Notes under the pieces: generated by a model
Told to the model about the DNA's origin: nothing
Seen by the model: the letters and a program-made list of their open reading frames with translations, nothing else
The model's database searches: none
NCBI GenBank assembly: GCA_030620095.1
Contig: JAUTXW010003385.1
Location: forward strand, 248,001 to 312,000
Source of the DNA: Kuschelorhynchus macadamiae
Taxonomy: Eukaryota; Arthropoda; Insecta; Coleoptera; Curculionidae
Length of the DNA stretch: 64,000 nucleotides
Direction of reading: 5' to 3'
Shown: positions 44,413 through 54,399 of the stretch, one piece after another
Numbering within the stretch: the stretch's first letter is position 1
How the letters are laid out: each line of letters opens with the position of its first letter
Program-made: the position numbers and the translations under genes

Positions 44413-45990
44413 ATGAGTAATAGAAAACAATTTTCGTTTTTTTTGCATCCACAAGAGAAAAAAATGGTATTCAATCTAATAAAATATTACGAGAATGAAA
44501 ATTCACCGGCCGATATCCAGGAAAGAGTAGCAAAAGCTCTGGGAATCGGTATAACGACTGTGCAGAAAATTGTGCGTGAAAAAAAGCATAATTTACTACC
44601 GAAGAAGATTAAGAAATGTACAAGAAATGCAATTTACGATTTATACTTCAAGTTTTAAAAGAAGCTTTAAAAAATCCAGGCATATTAGAAATTGGACTAA
44701 AATCGTTGTCAAAATTAATAAAAATGTTAAGTAAAAAAAGGACTGTAATCGAAGATTTTTATGCGAGTTGCCATATATAGCAAGTCAGCGCATCCAGTTT
44801 TTAAAGCAATACACGGAAAATGTTAATTCAAATTTAGAAAAGTGGTATTTTTAGACGAGCCTTGGATATTTTCTAATGGAAGTGGTTCGAAATCTTGGCA
44901 GCACGAGTCTATAGAAAGTGTTAAAAGAAAAAAGGGATGTGGGACCGGAAAACGGTTCATCATTTTGCATGCAGGTTCTTCGACAGGATTTCTCCCAGGT
45001 GCAAGTTTACTGTTTTCTTCAGCATCCAAAAGTATGGACTACCATGATAATATGAACTGTAAACTATTTGAGAAGTTGTTAAAAGAACAACTGATTCCAA
45101 ATTTAGATGCTTCATCTTTAATCGTTCTGGACAATGCATCTTATCATTCAAGAATCTTAAATAAACAACCTACTTCATCCTGGTAAGAAAAGTGATATTT
45201 ATGACTTTGAAACAAATGGGGTGAATTATTACTATTCGGCTGCTTAGATGGAACCACACGAGGCCGTACTATTTACGGAATAGTCAAAGTCACAGTTACA
45301 TGTTATTCACGAAATAGTTATCCTAAAATTGTTCCCCATTTTGGGTAATGGCTACATATTCTCAGCTTAAACAGAACGTGGCGACACCAAGTCCCGGTTA
45401 CTTCAATGAAAATACTTGTGATAACAATGACGTATTTATAGCTAAAAGTGCTACTTGGATGTACTTATAGTAAGGTATTTTATCAAATCGTGCGACCATA
45501 TGTTCTTCGAACCCCCCTCCTGGAACAAAATCCTAAGTACGCAAGTTTGGGTAGTAATGAATATAGAAGAAAACATGACGCCTTTGTTACACACCCTGTA
45601 TAATAAAACAAAAACAAAATCGTTTCCCAATATGCCGAAACTAGAATTTCTTTTAATGGCAAAATCTATTAAAAAACCAACAACATATGCCGTAAATGAA
45701 ATATTACGGGAAAATGGACATGAGGTTTTACGACTGCCGCTATACTATTGCCAGTTTAAGGCAATAGATTTAATATCGGCTGGGGCATACATCAGATGAA
45801 GTGCAAATTGTTTGGTAAGATTCATTAAATTATATTACGCCGGATTGCTGGAAGAAATCTGTGGAACATACGGAGAAATTAATATGGGATTGGTGGAATC
45901 GAGAACGAGTTCTAGATGTCGAAATAGCACCAATGATCATCGCAATTTGAGGACGACTCAGAAGATGACGACTTTTTAAGTGATGTTGAT
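44413..45990 (+). pseudogene. IS630/Tc1-like DDE transposase, interrupted (copy B)
   Basis: Start MSNRKQFSFFLHPQEKK (44413) with the HTH VAKALGIGITTVQKIVRE; the frame then breaks near 44640. The catalytic core resumes with VFLDEPWIFSNGSGS (first Asp, 44842), GKRFIILHAGSSTGFLPG, MDYHDNMNCKLFEK and IVLDNASYHS (second Asp, about 45130). At KQPTSSW the reading is cut by a stop and by the repeat at 45212-45600. It continues as PNMPKLEFLLMAKSIKK, EILRENGHEVLRLP and CQFKAIDLI. The third catalytic Glu here reads Asp. C-terminal WWN and PMII-like words reach about 45950. Inactive. Confidence 0.75.
45212..45600. repeat. Dispersed 350-390-bp repeat, copy 2
   Basis: Interrupts the copy B transposase between PTSSW and PNMPKLE. 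Ends ACACCCTGTA. It is longer than copy 1 by a segment around 45510-45555. Confidence 0.7.
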
Positions 45991-46015
45991 ATTTTTTAGT
46001 CTATAATATTAAAAA

Positions 46016-46260
46016 GTTTCTGAAGGATTATATTGGTCTTTGACGTGTATAAATTATAAATTGCATTATGAATATCCATTTTTGCATTGTAACTTAAGTC
46101 TTTTGACTTTGGATTTTTTCTTGTACATTTCTTAATTCGGAAATAAATTAGGTTTTTTTTTTCATGCACAAGTTTCTGTACATTCTTTATACCAATTCTC
46201 AGAGCTTTTGCCACTGGCTCTTGGATATTAAACAGTGAATTTACATTTCAAATTTTTTTT
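46016..46260 (-). pseudogene. Inverted copy of the transposase 5' region (unit B)
   Basis: Minus-strand frame 46214-45996 reads MAKALRIGIKNVQKLVHEKK, then IKKCTRKNPKSKDLSYNAKM and IHNAIYNLYTSKTN, the DNA-binding part of the same transposase. Counterpart of 42440-42690. Confidence 0.65.
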
Positions 46261-46362
46261 ATTAGATTTGACATCATTTTTTTGCTTACTTTTTTAGTAC
46301 ATTTGTAATTTTGTAGGCAATAAATAAATAATTATAGAATACTTGTTCCAATTTTAAAGCGT

Positions 46363-46365
<3 letters not shown>

Positions 46366-46459
<94 letters not shown>

Positions 46460-46463
46460 TATA
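46366..46463. repeat. Two adjacent (TA)n microsatellites
   Basis: TA arrays 46366-46403 and 46411-46463 separated by CAAAATT. Same relative place in unit B as 42775-42830 in unit A. Confidence 0.9.
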
Positions 46464-47114
46464 GGCTGTATTTGTCGCAAGCATGGCCCTTAATTTTAGA
46501 TTGAAATTAGAAGAAATCGGATAAGTAGTTTTTTAGCTATGCCGTGAACAGACAGACTGACGGACAGACATACCTACAGACAGACGGAATTGAAAAAACA
46601 TGTTTTCCGGAATCTAGGGACCCTTAAACGTAAAGATCTAAAAAAATTTCACGAGGGAAGTAATAACTAATTATCTTGTGTTTTTAACAACATTTTTGCA
46701 AAATAAATTTTTTTTGGTATCACAATACAAAAAAAACCAAGTTTTGGTGATTGATAAAAAAATCTCACTTTCATTAAGGGGAACCTATCCTGATTGTTCC
46801 AATGATTCGAACCGCCTTCCGAATTTATTAAGGCGCTTGCTATTTTGTGTATTTTTGTTTTTGCCAACCAAAAAATTTTAACCAAATACATAATACGAAT
46901 TTTCTTATTTAGTCCTTCGGTATTTAATATATAAAATAATATTAAGTGGCTATCTTCTATCTTTTTTATTATATTACGCAATGTTATTGCGTAATATAAT
47001 AAAAAAACTATTTTCTTTCTCCCTGTATATTTGTAAATAGCCCATCGAGATTTAATAGCTCGATAAAAGAATCACACAACATTTTGGTATTCACTGTGTT
47101 TTCTGATTTGATTC

Positions 47115-47320
47115 ACCCTCCTAGCAGAGTGCTTTGGATCATTATCGTGTTGGAATTTCTAAAGTACTGATAAATTATCTTCTACATATGGTTGCAACAC
47201 GTTTTCTAGTATGTTAATATATTCATACTGATTCATAGTACCAGTTATTCTATAAAAAGAGCCAACACCATTCCAAGAGAAGCAGCCCCATACCCTGATA
47301 CAATACAATAATCTGACCAT
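47115..47320 (-). pseudogene. Tc1 transposase fragment
   Basis: Minus strand, in shifting frames: VWGCFSWNGVGSFYRITG, MNQYEYINILENVLQPYVED and FQHDNDPKHSARRV, which carries the second catalytic Asp. These are the middle of a Tc1 transposase. It is cut at the left by the end of unit B just after this motif, and the third catalytic region is not present. Distinct in sequence from the intact Tc1 at 32035. Confidence 0.7.
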
Positions 47321-47521
47321 AGTAGTTTCTCATTAATTTTCATTTGATGTTTCTATCTGTTTTTGTTAATTTGTTTTTTATATGTTTGATTATACTATAA
47401 TAATTTATAATTAAAAAAATGTGTGAATTTTTATCGCTTTTTTATTCACTACTATTTTGACACTGCTTTGACAGACGTAAGTGAAAGTTACTCAACAAGG
47501 TATTGGTTGCCTTTAACGAAA

Positions 47522-47543
47522 GGATGTAAGTCAACTTACATCC
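47522..47543. promoter_or_regulatory. Palindromic site, GGATGTAAGT half-sites (left)
   Basis: GGATGTAAGT, CA, ACTTACATCC: perfect 10-bp arms with a 2-bp centre. Could be a recombinase or repressor binding site; function inferred only. Confidence 0.4.
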
Positions 47544-47633
47544 CTAGGGAAATAATAATCTAAAATTATTATAAGTAGCTTTAATTTTTGATTTCATCAA
47601 CATATTGCAAAAATCCCAAAAAAAATAACTATC

Positions 47634-47750
47634 ATACTATAAGGGATGTAAGTAACATTTACCAGTCGAGGACGAGTTTGCGCCCGAGCGACAGCGAGGG
47701 CTGGCAAAAAAGTTCGAGACTGGTTAACGTACTTACATCCCATATAGTAT
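47634..47750. repeat. Inverted repeat with GGATGTAAGT inside the Crypton-like element
   Basis: Arms 47634-47667 and 47718-47750 share ATACTATA, GGGATGTAAGTA and ACCAGTC around a GC-rich 50-bp centre with GCGCCCGAGCGACAGCGAGG. The same half-site occurs in the flanking repeats. Confidence 0.7.
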
Positions 47751-47931
47751 ATAACATTTTTCCCCCTCCCTGTATTGTATGTTTACAAGAAAATGCTGGA
47801 TATATTTTTGGATTTTCATTATTATTACATTCTATAGCATTCTCATTAAATTATGAAGGCAGCCGTGATCCGTTGCCAGAGTAACATAAGCAGTTGACAA
47901 TTCAGTTCATGTTTCAGACATAGAAGAATCA

Positions 47932-48840
47932 GTGAATATTGCTTGTTTATCTCTACTACCAGAGAAATCGAAAAAAAGGTATAAAGCAGCATATAAATCC
48001 TTTAAGAATTGGTGCCAAAGCAAGACGGCTACTGCAGTCTCAGAAACCTTGTTTTTGGCGTATTTCCATCAAAAAAGTGCTATATTGAAGTCCCCATCAA
48101 GCTTATGGTGTGAGTATTCGATGTTGAAGTCCACCCCAATATAGATATTTCTAAGTATCCAAAACTTCGAGCATTTTTGAAAAGAAAAAAAGATGGTTAT
48201 AGACCCAAAAAATCGAATGTGTTTAACAGGGAAGATGTGAATAAGTTCATGCTTGAAGCCCCCGATGATATATACTTATTGATGAAGTTCGTAATGGTAA
48301 TGGAAGTTGCTGGAGCGTGCCGTTCTAATGAACTCTTTGAATTGAAAATGAACAATGTTAAAATAAGTCAAGAAGTCATAATTGTGACCGTTGCTAACTC
48401 CAAAAATGGAATGTCACGTACATTTACAGTGACAAAAAGTGACGACACTCAGGTTTGTCATTTCAAAATAATTCAAAAGTACATTGATACACACAGTGCT
48501 TAAACCAGCCTGTCGGGAAAAATACGTTTTCGTTAATTCCAAGTAAAACACACTCTTTTAGAAAAACATCGGCAACTTTATTAGCAAATACTGGAGTTGA
48601 TGTATTAGCTATCGACATGGTGGATGGAAATCCGCTACTATTGCGGAAAGTTACGTAGCTGAGAGCCTCAATAATAAAAAGGAAGTAGCGACAAAAATTT
48701 TATACACTAAGACCCAGCCAGAAGTCTCTTGCAGTGCTACAACAGTGACAGAAATATTGGTTAGAAATGAAGGATCTGTGGAGTCAGAAACATCGAGAAG
48801 AAACGAGAAAACGTGTTTCCAAATTTTGTTAATAATGTGA
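47932..48840 (+). pseudogene. Crypton-type tyrosine recombinase, frameshifted and deleted
   Basis: The N-terminal SAM-like/core-binding part reads SLLPEKSKKRYKAAYKSFKN and SLWCEYSMLKSTP (47932-48144). After a shift near 48135, DISKYPKLRAFLKRKKDGYR and FNREDVNKFMLEAPDD follow. MEVAGACRSNELFELKM holds the first catalytic Arg (about 48320). After THSA a deletion of roughly 60 codons removes the middle; HSFRKTSATLLANTG (H-x-x-R kept, about 48550) follows. One more shift gives RHGGWKSATIAESYV with the presumed nucleophile Tyr (about 48650). Such enzymes integrate circular DNA by site-specific recombination. All main catalytic residues remain readable although the frames are broken. Confidence 0.8.
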
Positions 48841-48961
48841 ATAATTGTAATAATTGTACGATTAATATTCATTTTAATTAATATCACCGGATTTTTGTAA
48901 TATGTTGATGAAATCAGAAATTAAAGCTACTTATAATAATTTTATATTATTATTTCCCTAG

Positions 48962-48983
48962 GGATGTAAGTTGACCTACATCC
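48962..48983. promoter_or_regulatory. Palindromic site, GGATGTAAGT half-sites (right)
   Basis: Counterpart of 47522-47543 in the right repeat, with one mismatch (ACCTACATCC). Confidence 0.4.
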
Positions 48984-49083
48984 TGTCGTTAAGGGCAACC
49001 AATACCTTGTTGAGTAACTTTCACTTACGTCTGTCAAAGCAGTGTCGAAATAGGTTGCTTACAATACAGGGAGGGGGAAATAA

Positions 49084-50530
49084 CTATAACGGCATCTTTA
49101 GCTTTACGAAAAAGTAGCAAAAGTACCCATTGTCGGACACTCTGTACTTCAAAACAAAAAAAATCCTATTTTCTCATTAATTGCACACTAAAAAATCCAA
49201 TGGGTTGACGTGACGTATCAGAAATTAATATCTCTTTCCTTAATTGCATATAAAATCAGCGAGGAAAATATAATTTCAAATAAGAAAAATAACTGGTTTA
49301 AATTGTTTTAGTCCAGAATGGTTATTTAAATTTACAGGGGAAAAACTAGTATCGCAAAAAAAAGTTTTTTTTTATTAGGAGCTCTTTCATCAATCTTAGA
49401 TAATAATTATCTTGGAGTTAAAGGCCTGATGTTTAATGTATAGAAACTCCCGGTAAGTTAGATTGGATCAAAGTAATCTCCAACGTCGCACTTTCAATGG
49501 GAGAGCATTTACAAGAAATTGAATTTGAAACGACTATTTTAAATTATTTCTATTTTACTAGTAACTTTAATTAAAAGTACGAATAGGCAAATAGATTTAC
49601 ATTGAAATACCACTCAACAAATATTTCGATCAATCAGACGACCAAATTGCAATATAGGAAATTGAAATTCCCCAATGCGATTCGACCTTTCAACGTTGAC
49701 AAGAGGAGAATCCTGAACATTTTATTATTAAACCATTTTATTAAAAAAAAATCTCTGTACCTGAATCAGTCTGTATAATACATTATCAACTGCTTTAATT
49801 AAAACTCAGTGCCGTAATATCGTAAGTAATTTTAATTTAGGTAATTACTTTGTTGCCCATCAGAACTACAACAAATTACATAATAGAGCACTTTTTGCAG
49901 AGAGGATCGTATTTATGTACAGAAAACGTTAATTCTAATATTCCTCCATGAGAGTGAATCCAGGAATAGAAAAGGGGGGAAGAAGAGAGAAAGAATGAAT
50001 TATTCGAGAATATTTAAAAAGAAATTTTATTTTTCTTTTTCGGGAATTTTGTTTTAAAATTCGGGATTGGGTCTTGGATTCGGGTTTTACGATATCGAAA
50101 ACAGAATTACCGATTTATAGAAAAATAATTACCTTACTCATGATTCCGAAAAAAGTCGCTGTAGCTAGCAGCGGCAACACTGCGGTGAGCGCTCTGGGCA
50201 ACAACTGCTAGAATTCGCCAGAGCGCCAGCATCTCGTGAATGATCCGGATTGCTTTGAACGCGATAAATGCGCATGTCGGCGATACAAGGCGTTCAGTTT
50301 AAAACTAAAAGGCTTAAGATATGTTAGTACACAAAGTGAGCAATACAAAAAATTGTGGAAAGCAGAAAAGAAAAATTAGTTAATTGGACATATAATTTTT
50401 TTCGGAAAAAAAAATTTGGAAAAATGAAGAAAATGATAAAAAAATGCCTGTGTTTTGTTAATAAAAAGAACCAGTAATAATTGGACAACAGTCAATATTT
50501 TTAAAAGCAGTTGAAAGAAAAATACAGTCA
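49084..50530. other. Unassigned stretch
   Basis: Mostly AT-rich, nothing coding. 50155-50300 is GC-rich (CAGCGGCAACACTGCGG onward) and may be the 5' terminal region of the BED-type hAT remnant that follows, but no TIR partner was found. Confidence 0.35.
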
Positions 50531-50539
50531 ATATTTTTC

Positions 50540-51480
50540 AATTTTGTTACAACGGAAGCATCATACCGTGTGTCCCAAATGATTGCGCAAAAAAAGAAAC
50601 CGTATGAAGACGGGGAAATGATAAAATAGGCGTTTTCTTATTTTCCAACTTTAGAAATAAAGACGAGATAGTTTCAGCAATAAAATGTATGTAACTTTCT
50701 GCTAATACAGTGATGAGACGAGTGGAAGTAATGAGCAAGGATATTTTTTCACAGTTAAAAATTGACTTAAATAACTGTGTTTATTTTTTTTTCTCTCTTG
50801 AAATGGATGTATCAACAAATGTACTTGACACCTCCCAGATAGCCATGTTCGTCAGAATGGGTTTTAGTGATTTGAAGATTAAAGATACTGAAAGGATATA
50901 CCACTGGACAGGAAATGTTTTCTTATTTAAACAATTTTATATCTTCTAATATAAATTCCAATTTTAAAATTGGTAGGCTTGTCAACTGACTGGTAGCATT
51001 TTGTCGGAAAGATGAAGGCTTTCCACAATTTCTGTGTTACCATTGCATTATTCAAGCACACATTATGTGGAAATTTTTTAAAACTAAACGTCATTAAATG
51101 GGTAGTAAAAATTGTAAACAAGATTAGAGCTCACGCTTTACAAAAATTATTCAAAATCTTAGCCGACGAAATTGATTGTCAGTATGGAGATCTACTTCTT
51201 CACTCTGAAGTGCGATGGTGAAGTAGAGGACGAGTGTTAAAACACGTTTTAATGAAGCCCTATCTGTCATAGTTCAATTTTTCAAACAACGTGCGAACCG
51301 ATTCAGGAACTGGAAAATTCAATTTGGCTTAAAGATTTTGGGTTTCTTGTGGACATTACAGACAATATTAATGAACTCTTTTTGCAACTTCAGGGAAGAG
51401 ATAAAGAACTGGCGGTAATAACTTCCGATATAAATGCATTCATAAAAAAACTTGAGTTTTGGGAACAAACACTTTTATTT
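50540..51480 (+). pseudogene. BED-finger hAT transposase remnant
   Basis: In several frames: SYRVSQMIAQKKKPYEDGEM, VMRRVEVMSKDIFSQLKIDL, FSLEMDVSTNVLDTSQIAMF (the usual catalytic MDEST reads MDVST) and FVRMGFSDLKIKDTERI. Then CYHCIIQAHTLCGNFLKLN-like sequence and VVKIVNKIRAHALQKLFKI, EIDCQYGDLLLHSEVRW and LEFWEQTLLF. This is the same GTF2IRD2-like class as 36295-39967 but covers the middle and later part. Many stops; the catalytic Glu/Asp change adds to the evidence of decay. The BED finger is not recognisable upstream. Confidence 0.75.
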
Positions 51481-51484
51481 TAAT

Positions 51485-52450
51485 GCTCTTTTCTTTAGGA
51501 TTATGATAACTTTTACTTTGGCTTCGTGTGGCTAGACTCAAAATCTCCCGTTTGTCCTTTGTCAACCAATTGTATTTCCTTACGTTATTTTTTTTGTGTT
51601 TTATAGCATGTAAAGTTTTGATTGGCCAACGCCTTGTGGCTATCGATATTGATCTCGCTTTCAACCTGCTTGCCGGATTCTATCTCCGAGGAATTAAACT
51701 TTGGCACTTCCCGGATAGATGGCGGTTTAGAGAGATAGTACTGGTTAACGGATCGTCAATGTGAACCGTTGCAAAGATAGTAAATAAACATAATGCTCAG
51801 GCTATTAGCAGAAAAGACTCTCAATCTAATTTTTTGATTAGATAATTATAAATTTGTTCGACATGTGAAATTTTCCAAATATTATTTTTTACTTATTAGT
51901 GCTTTTTTTAATCCCTTTTTTAAAAATTTTATTACATTTTTACTGGGGTATCCAGTATTTTTTTCAATCCGATAATTAACGTTATTCCAAATATCTATAC
52001 CTATCTTGAAAAGGCAGTAATGAACTTTAAACAGGCTATATGATTTTTCTTGTAAACGAATATTCACAGGAGAAATGTTAATATTTGTTTTGTGAGGTTA
52101 CATTTTAAGTGAAGGTCTAAATGGTATTTCTTAAATTTTTACTTGTTTTTGATTGCCTGTTTTTTGTTTTTACGAATTTCCAAAAATATTTTATTAATTC
52201 AGTTTCATAAGATTTTTACGGTTTTTCAGCGTCGGCTACAAACTGACGTGAGCGTAGTTAAAAATATTTTTAACAAGATCGCGTCTGTTGCCAATGAACA
52301 CAATGAACATATATATATAGTGAATATTTTTTGCATGTTTTTATTTTTTTCGCTGTGCTGTTATCTCATTGGCAAGTCGATGAAGGAATGTTGTTCCAAA
52401 ATGATAACGTTTTAGTCATACAAAAGTACTTGTACGATTTTTATTTCTGT
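51485..52450. other. Unassigned stretch
   Basis: An open frame at 51528-51764 (hydrophobic N-terminal part, ACKVLIGQRLVAIDI) was not recognised. The rest is AT-rich. Confidence 0.3.
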
Positions 52451-52452
52451 TA

Positions 52453-52645
52453 TTGTTAGCAAGAAATCCATTTCACATTTACATTACGCCTCTAAGACGA
52501 TTAGAGGAAGTGCAATTCGGGCAATTAGTGCGTTGGATACGTGCAAGTTTGTCTAAAGAAGGAGTCGTTAGAAGATTGAACGTGTCGCAAAGCATCATAA
52601 ATAGAGCGTGGAATCGGTACAGAGCAACTGGATCTGTGGAGTTTT
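52453..52645 (+). pseudogene. Tc1 N-terminal HTH fragment
   Basis: Open frame with EVQFGQLVRWIRASLSKEGV and VRRLNVSQSIINRAWNRYRA, the paired-like HTH of Tc1 transposases, similar in pattern to residues 20-60 of the intact Tc1 at 32035. At 52646 the plus-strand frame passes into sequence that is the antisense of a mariner transposase, so this is a 64-codon stump cut at a junction. No catalytic domain present. Confidence 0.65.
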
Positions 52646-53330
52646 ATAAATCTTACTTTTTATGTGTCAATATAGAAAAAAATCTAAGGGGGTTAAGTCA
52701 GGTGATCTTGGCAGGCCACTCGATTGCTCCTCTTTTGCCGATCCATCTACCAGGATACGTTCGATTTAAATATTCACGAACAAGAGGAGGTGCACCATCT
52801 TGTTGAAATGTCAACTCATTGGCATTGTAATTGTTATTATTTTCAAGCGTTTCTATAAATGCAGGATCGATAGTGTCTTCTAATAATTACAGATACATTT
52901 CTCCATTTAGATTTTTCTGTGAGAAAGAAAGAATTAATTAAACAATCGCCATAAATTCCAATCCAGACGTTTAATTTCTCAGAATGTTGAGTGTGAACCT
53001 CATGGAATGGATGTGGATTTTTGTCAGACCTATATCGACCATTGAGATATTAACAGTTCCATTTAAATAAAATGAACACTCATCTGAAAAACAAATGTTG
53101 AAAATTAAATTCGGATTATTTATTATTCGTTCACTCATAATCTTACAAAATTCCAAACGTCTGTCAAAGTCGTCTTCGTTTAATCGTTAATCAAGATGAA
53201 TTTTGTAGGGAAGAAAATTGATGTGTCTTTAAAATTCTGCGCTGCAATACTTGCACATCTATCATTTTCATAATAGAGTTCAATCAGCGGTACTCTTTCT
53301 GCAGTAGAATAAAGCCGTTTAGATCAAAAT
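52646..53330 (-). pseudogene. Mariner-like transposase, decayed
   Basis: Minus strand, mixed frames: AERVPLIELYYENDRCASIA (near the N-terminus), LEFCKIMSERIINNPNLIF, ICFSDECSFYLNG (first catalytic Asp), SEKLNVWIGIYGD and LTFQQDGAPPLV (second Asp). YLNRTYPGRWIGKRGAIEWP and PDLTPLRFFLY follow; the third Asp position reads Arg after a shift. It is a long insect mariner type related to 37465-38541. The C-terminus ends at 52646 against the Tc1 stump. No TIRs found. Confidence 0.75.
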
Positions 53331-54303
53331 AAAGTTATAAATAGCCACAGACAAAACCCTACGAGATACTGAGTTTATATAAATTAAATGTAGATGCTCT
53401 TTAGCCTCCACTTCTAAGGAAGATAAACAACTGCAATATTTATAAATTTTTGACACACACGTATAATTCCATAGCACAAAGAATTAAATATTTGAATATT
53501 GTAAAAAACTAGTACTTACTACTTTTTTCTTCAAACGATAAAATTGAAATTTAGATTAACTTTTTTGAGTGATAAATATAAAAAACATTTCCTTATTTTT
53601 ATGTTGGATCTGCTGAAAAGAGAATTTAATGACCATTAAAATGAGGTATCCCATCAAGTTTAATCCCATTTAATTTAAGGGTTGAAGCTCACCCCTGTGG
53701 GGGGTTGAAATGATAGAGTTGAAAATAGCATAAAAGACTTCTTCTTCGAGATAAAAATCAATGGGTTTTAACATTTTCTCGAGTAATAGCAAGGAGAAAT
53801 CTTATTTTTTTCATTGTTCTTTTATTTTCTCAAAAATGGCTGCATCAAATTTGAAAAACTAAAATGCGTAGAATAGAGAATTTAATTATTGGGGTTGGAA
53901 CAAAAAACAAAACCTTTCCCCCGGGAAATAAAAATCGGCGGGTCCGAGCAATTTTTTTTTAAATTAACCATCCCCATATATCGGGATATTTAAATTTATT
54001 ACAGTTTTCAAAGTTTCATTTCAAATTATATAATTATAGTATTTACCAGAAATTCGACAAGATGACTAAATCGCTATATGTATCACGATAACGCGCAACA
54101 CAAGCGGAAAAATGTATAAGGAAGAAATATCTTTTATAAGATTTTCACGTTTTTCCGACCAGATGCACTGGGTATTTGAATAAAATGTGGAACTGCAATT
54201 TCGAATATTGCAGTAACATTAGAATTTAAGCGGAGCATTTCGATGTGGTAGTTTAACAGAGACGTGTTGATATTGTCCGCTATTTATTGCATTCGTTTAC
54301 GTG

Positions 54304-54304
<1 letters not shown>
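53331..54304. other. Unassigned stretch with transposon-arm-like sequence
   Basis: No gene. 53640-53960 (GAAGCTCACCCCTGTGGGG, TTTCCCCCGGGAAATAAAAA) looks like the non-coding arm of a mariner or MITE, without a located partner. Confidence 0.3.

Positions 54305-54396
<92 letters not shown>
54305..54396. repeat. (TA)n microsatellite, 92 bp
   Basis: Uninterrupted TA array immediately outside the left arm of the mariner at 54400-57070. The open frame of repeated Ile-Tyr here is an artefact. Confidence 0.95.
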
Positions 54397-54398
<2 letters not shown>

Positions 54399-54399
54399 A

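Larger units (their letters stand above)
44197..47115. mobile_element. DDE-transposase unit B
   Basis: Diverged copy of 41138-43569: same left end (TCATGCAGGT after TA), transposase, inverted 5' copy, TA arrays and tail, but interrupted at 45212-45600 by the dispersed repeat. The right end abuts a Tc1 fragment at 47115, so the original terminus is lost. Confidence 0.6.
47452..49053 (+). mobile_element. Crypton-like element with 165-bp inverted repeats
   Basis: Inverted repeats 47452-47616 and 48889-49053 (about 90% alike) enclose a tyrosine recombinase gene. Each repeat contains a near-perfect palindrome with half-site GGATGTAAGT. A further inverted word, CCCCCTCCCTGTATTGTA, occurs at about 47762 and, complemented, at 49061, inside on the left but just outside on the right, so the left end may be rearranged. 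Cryptons are usually described without such TIRs. Confidence 0.65.

Noticed and set aside
46366..46463. CRISPR-like or tandem regulatory array
   Set aside because: Simple TA microsatellite without spacers.
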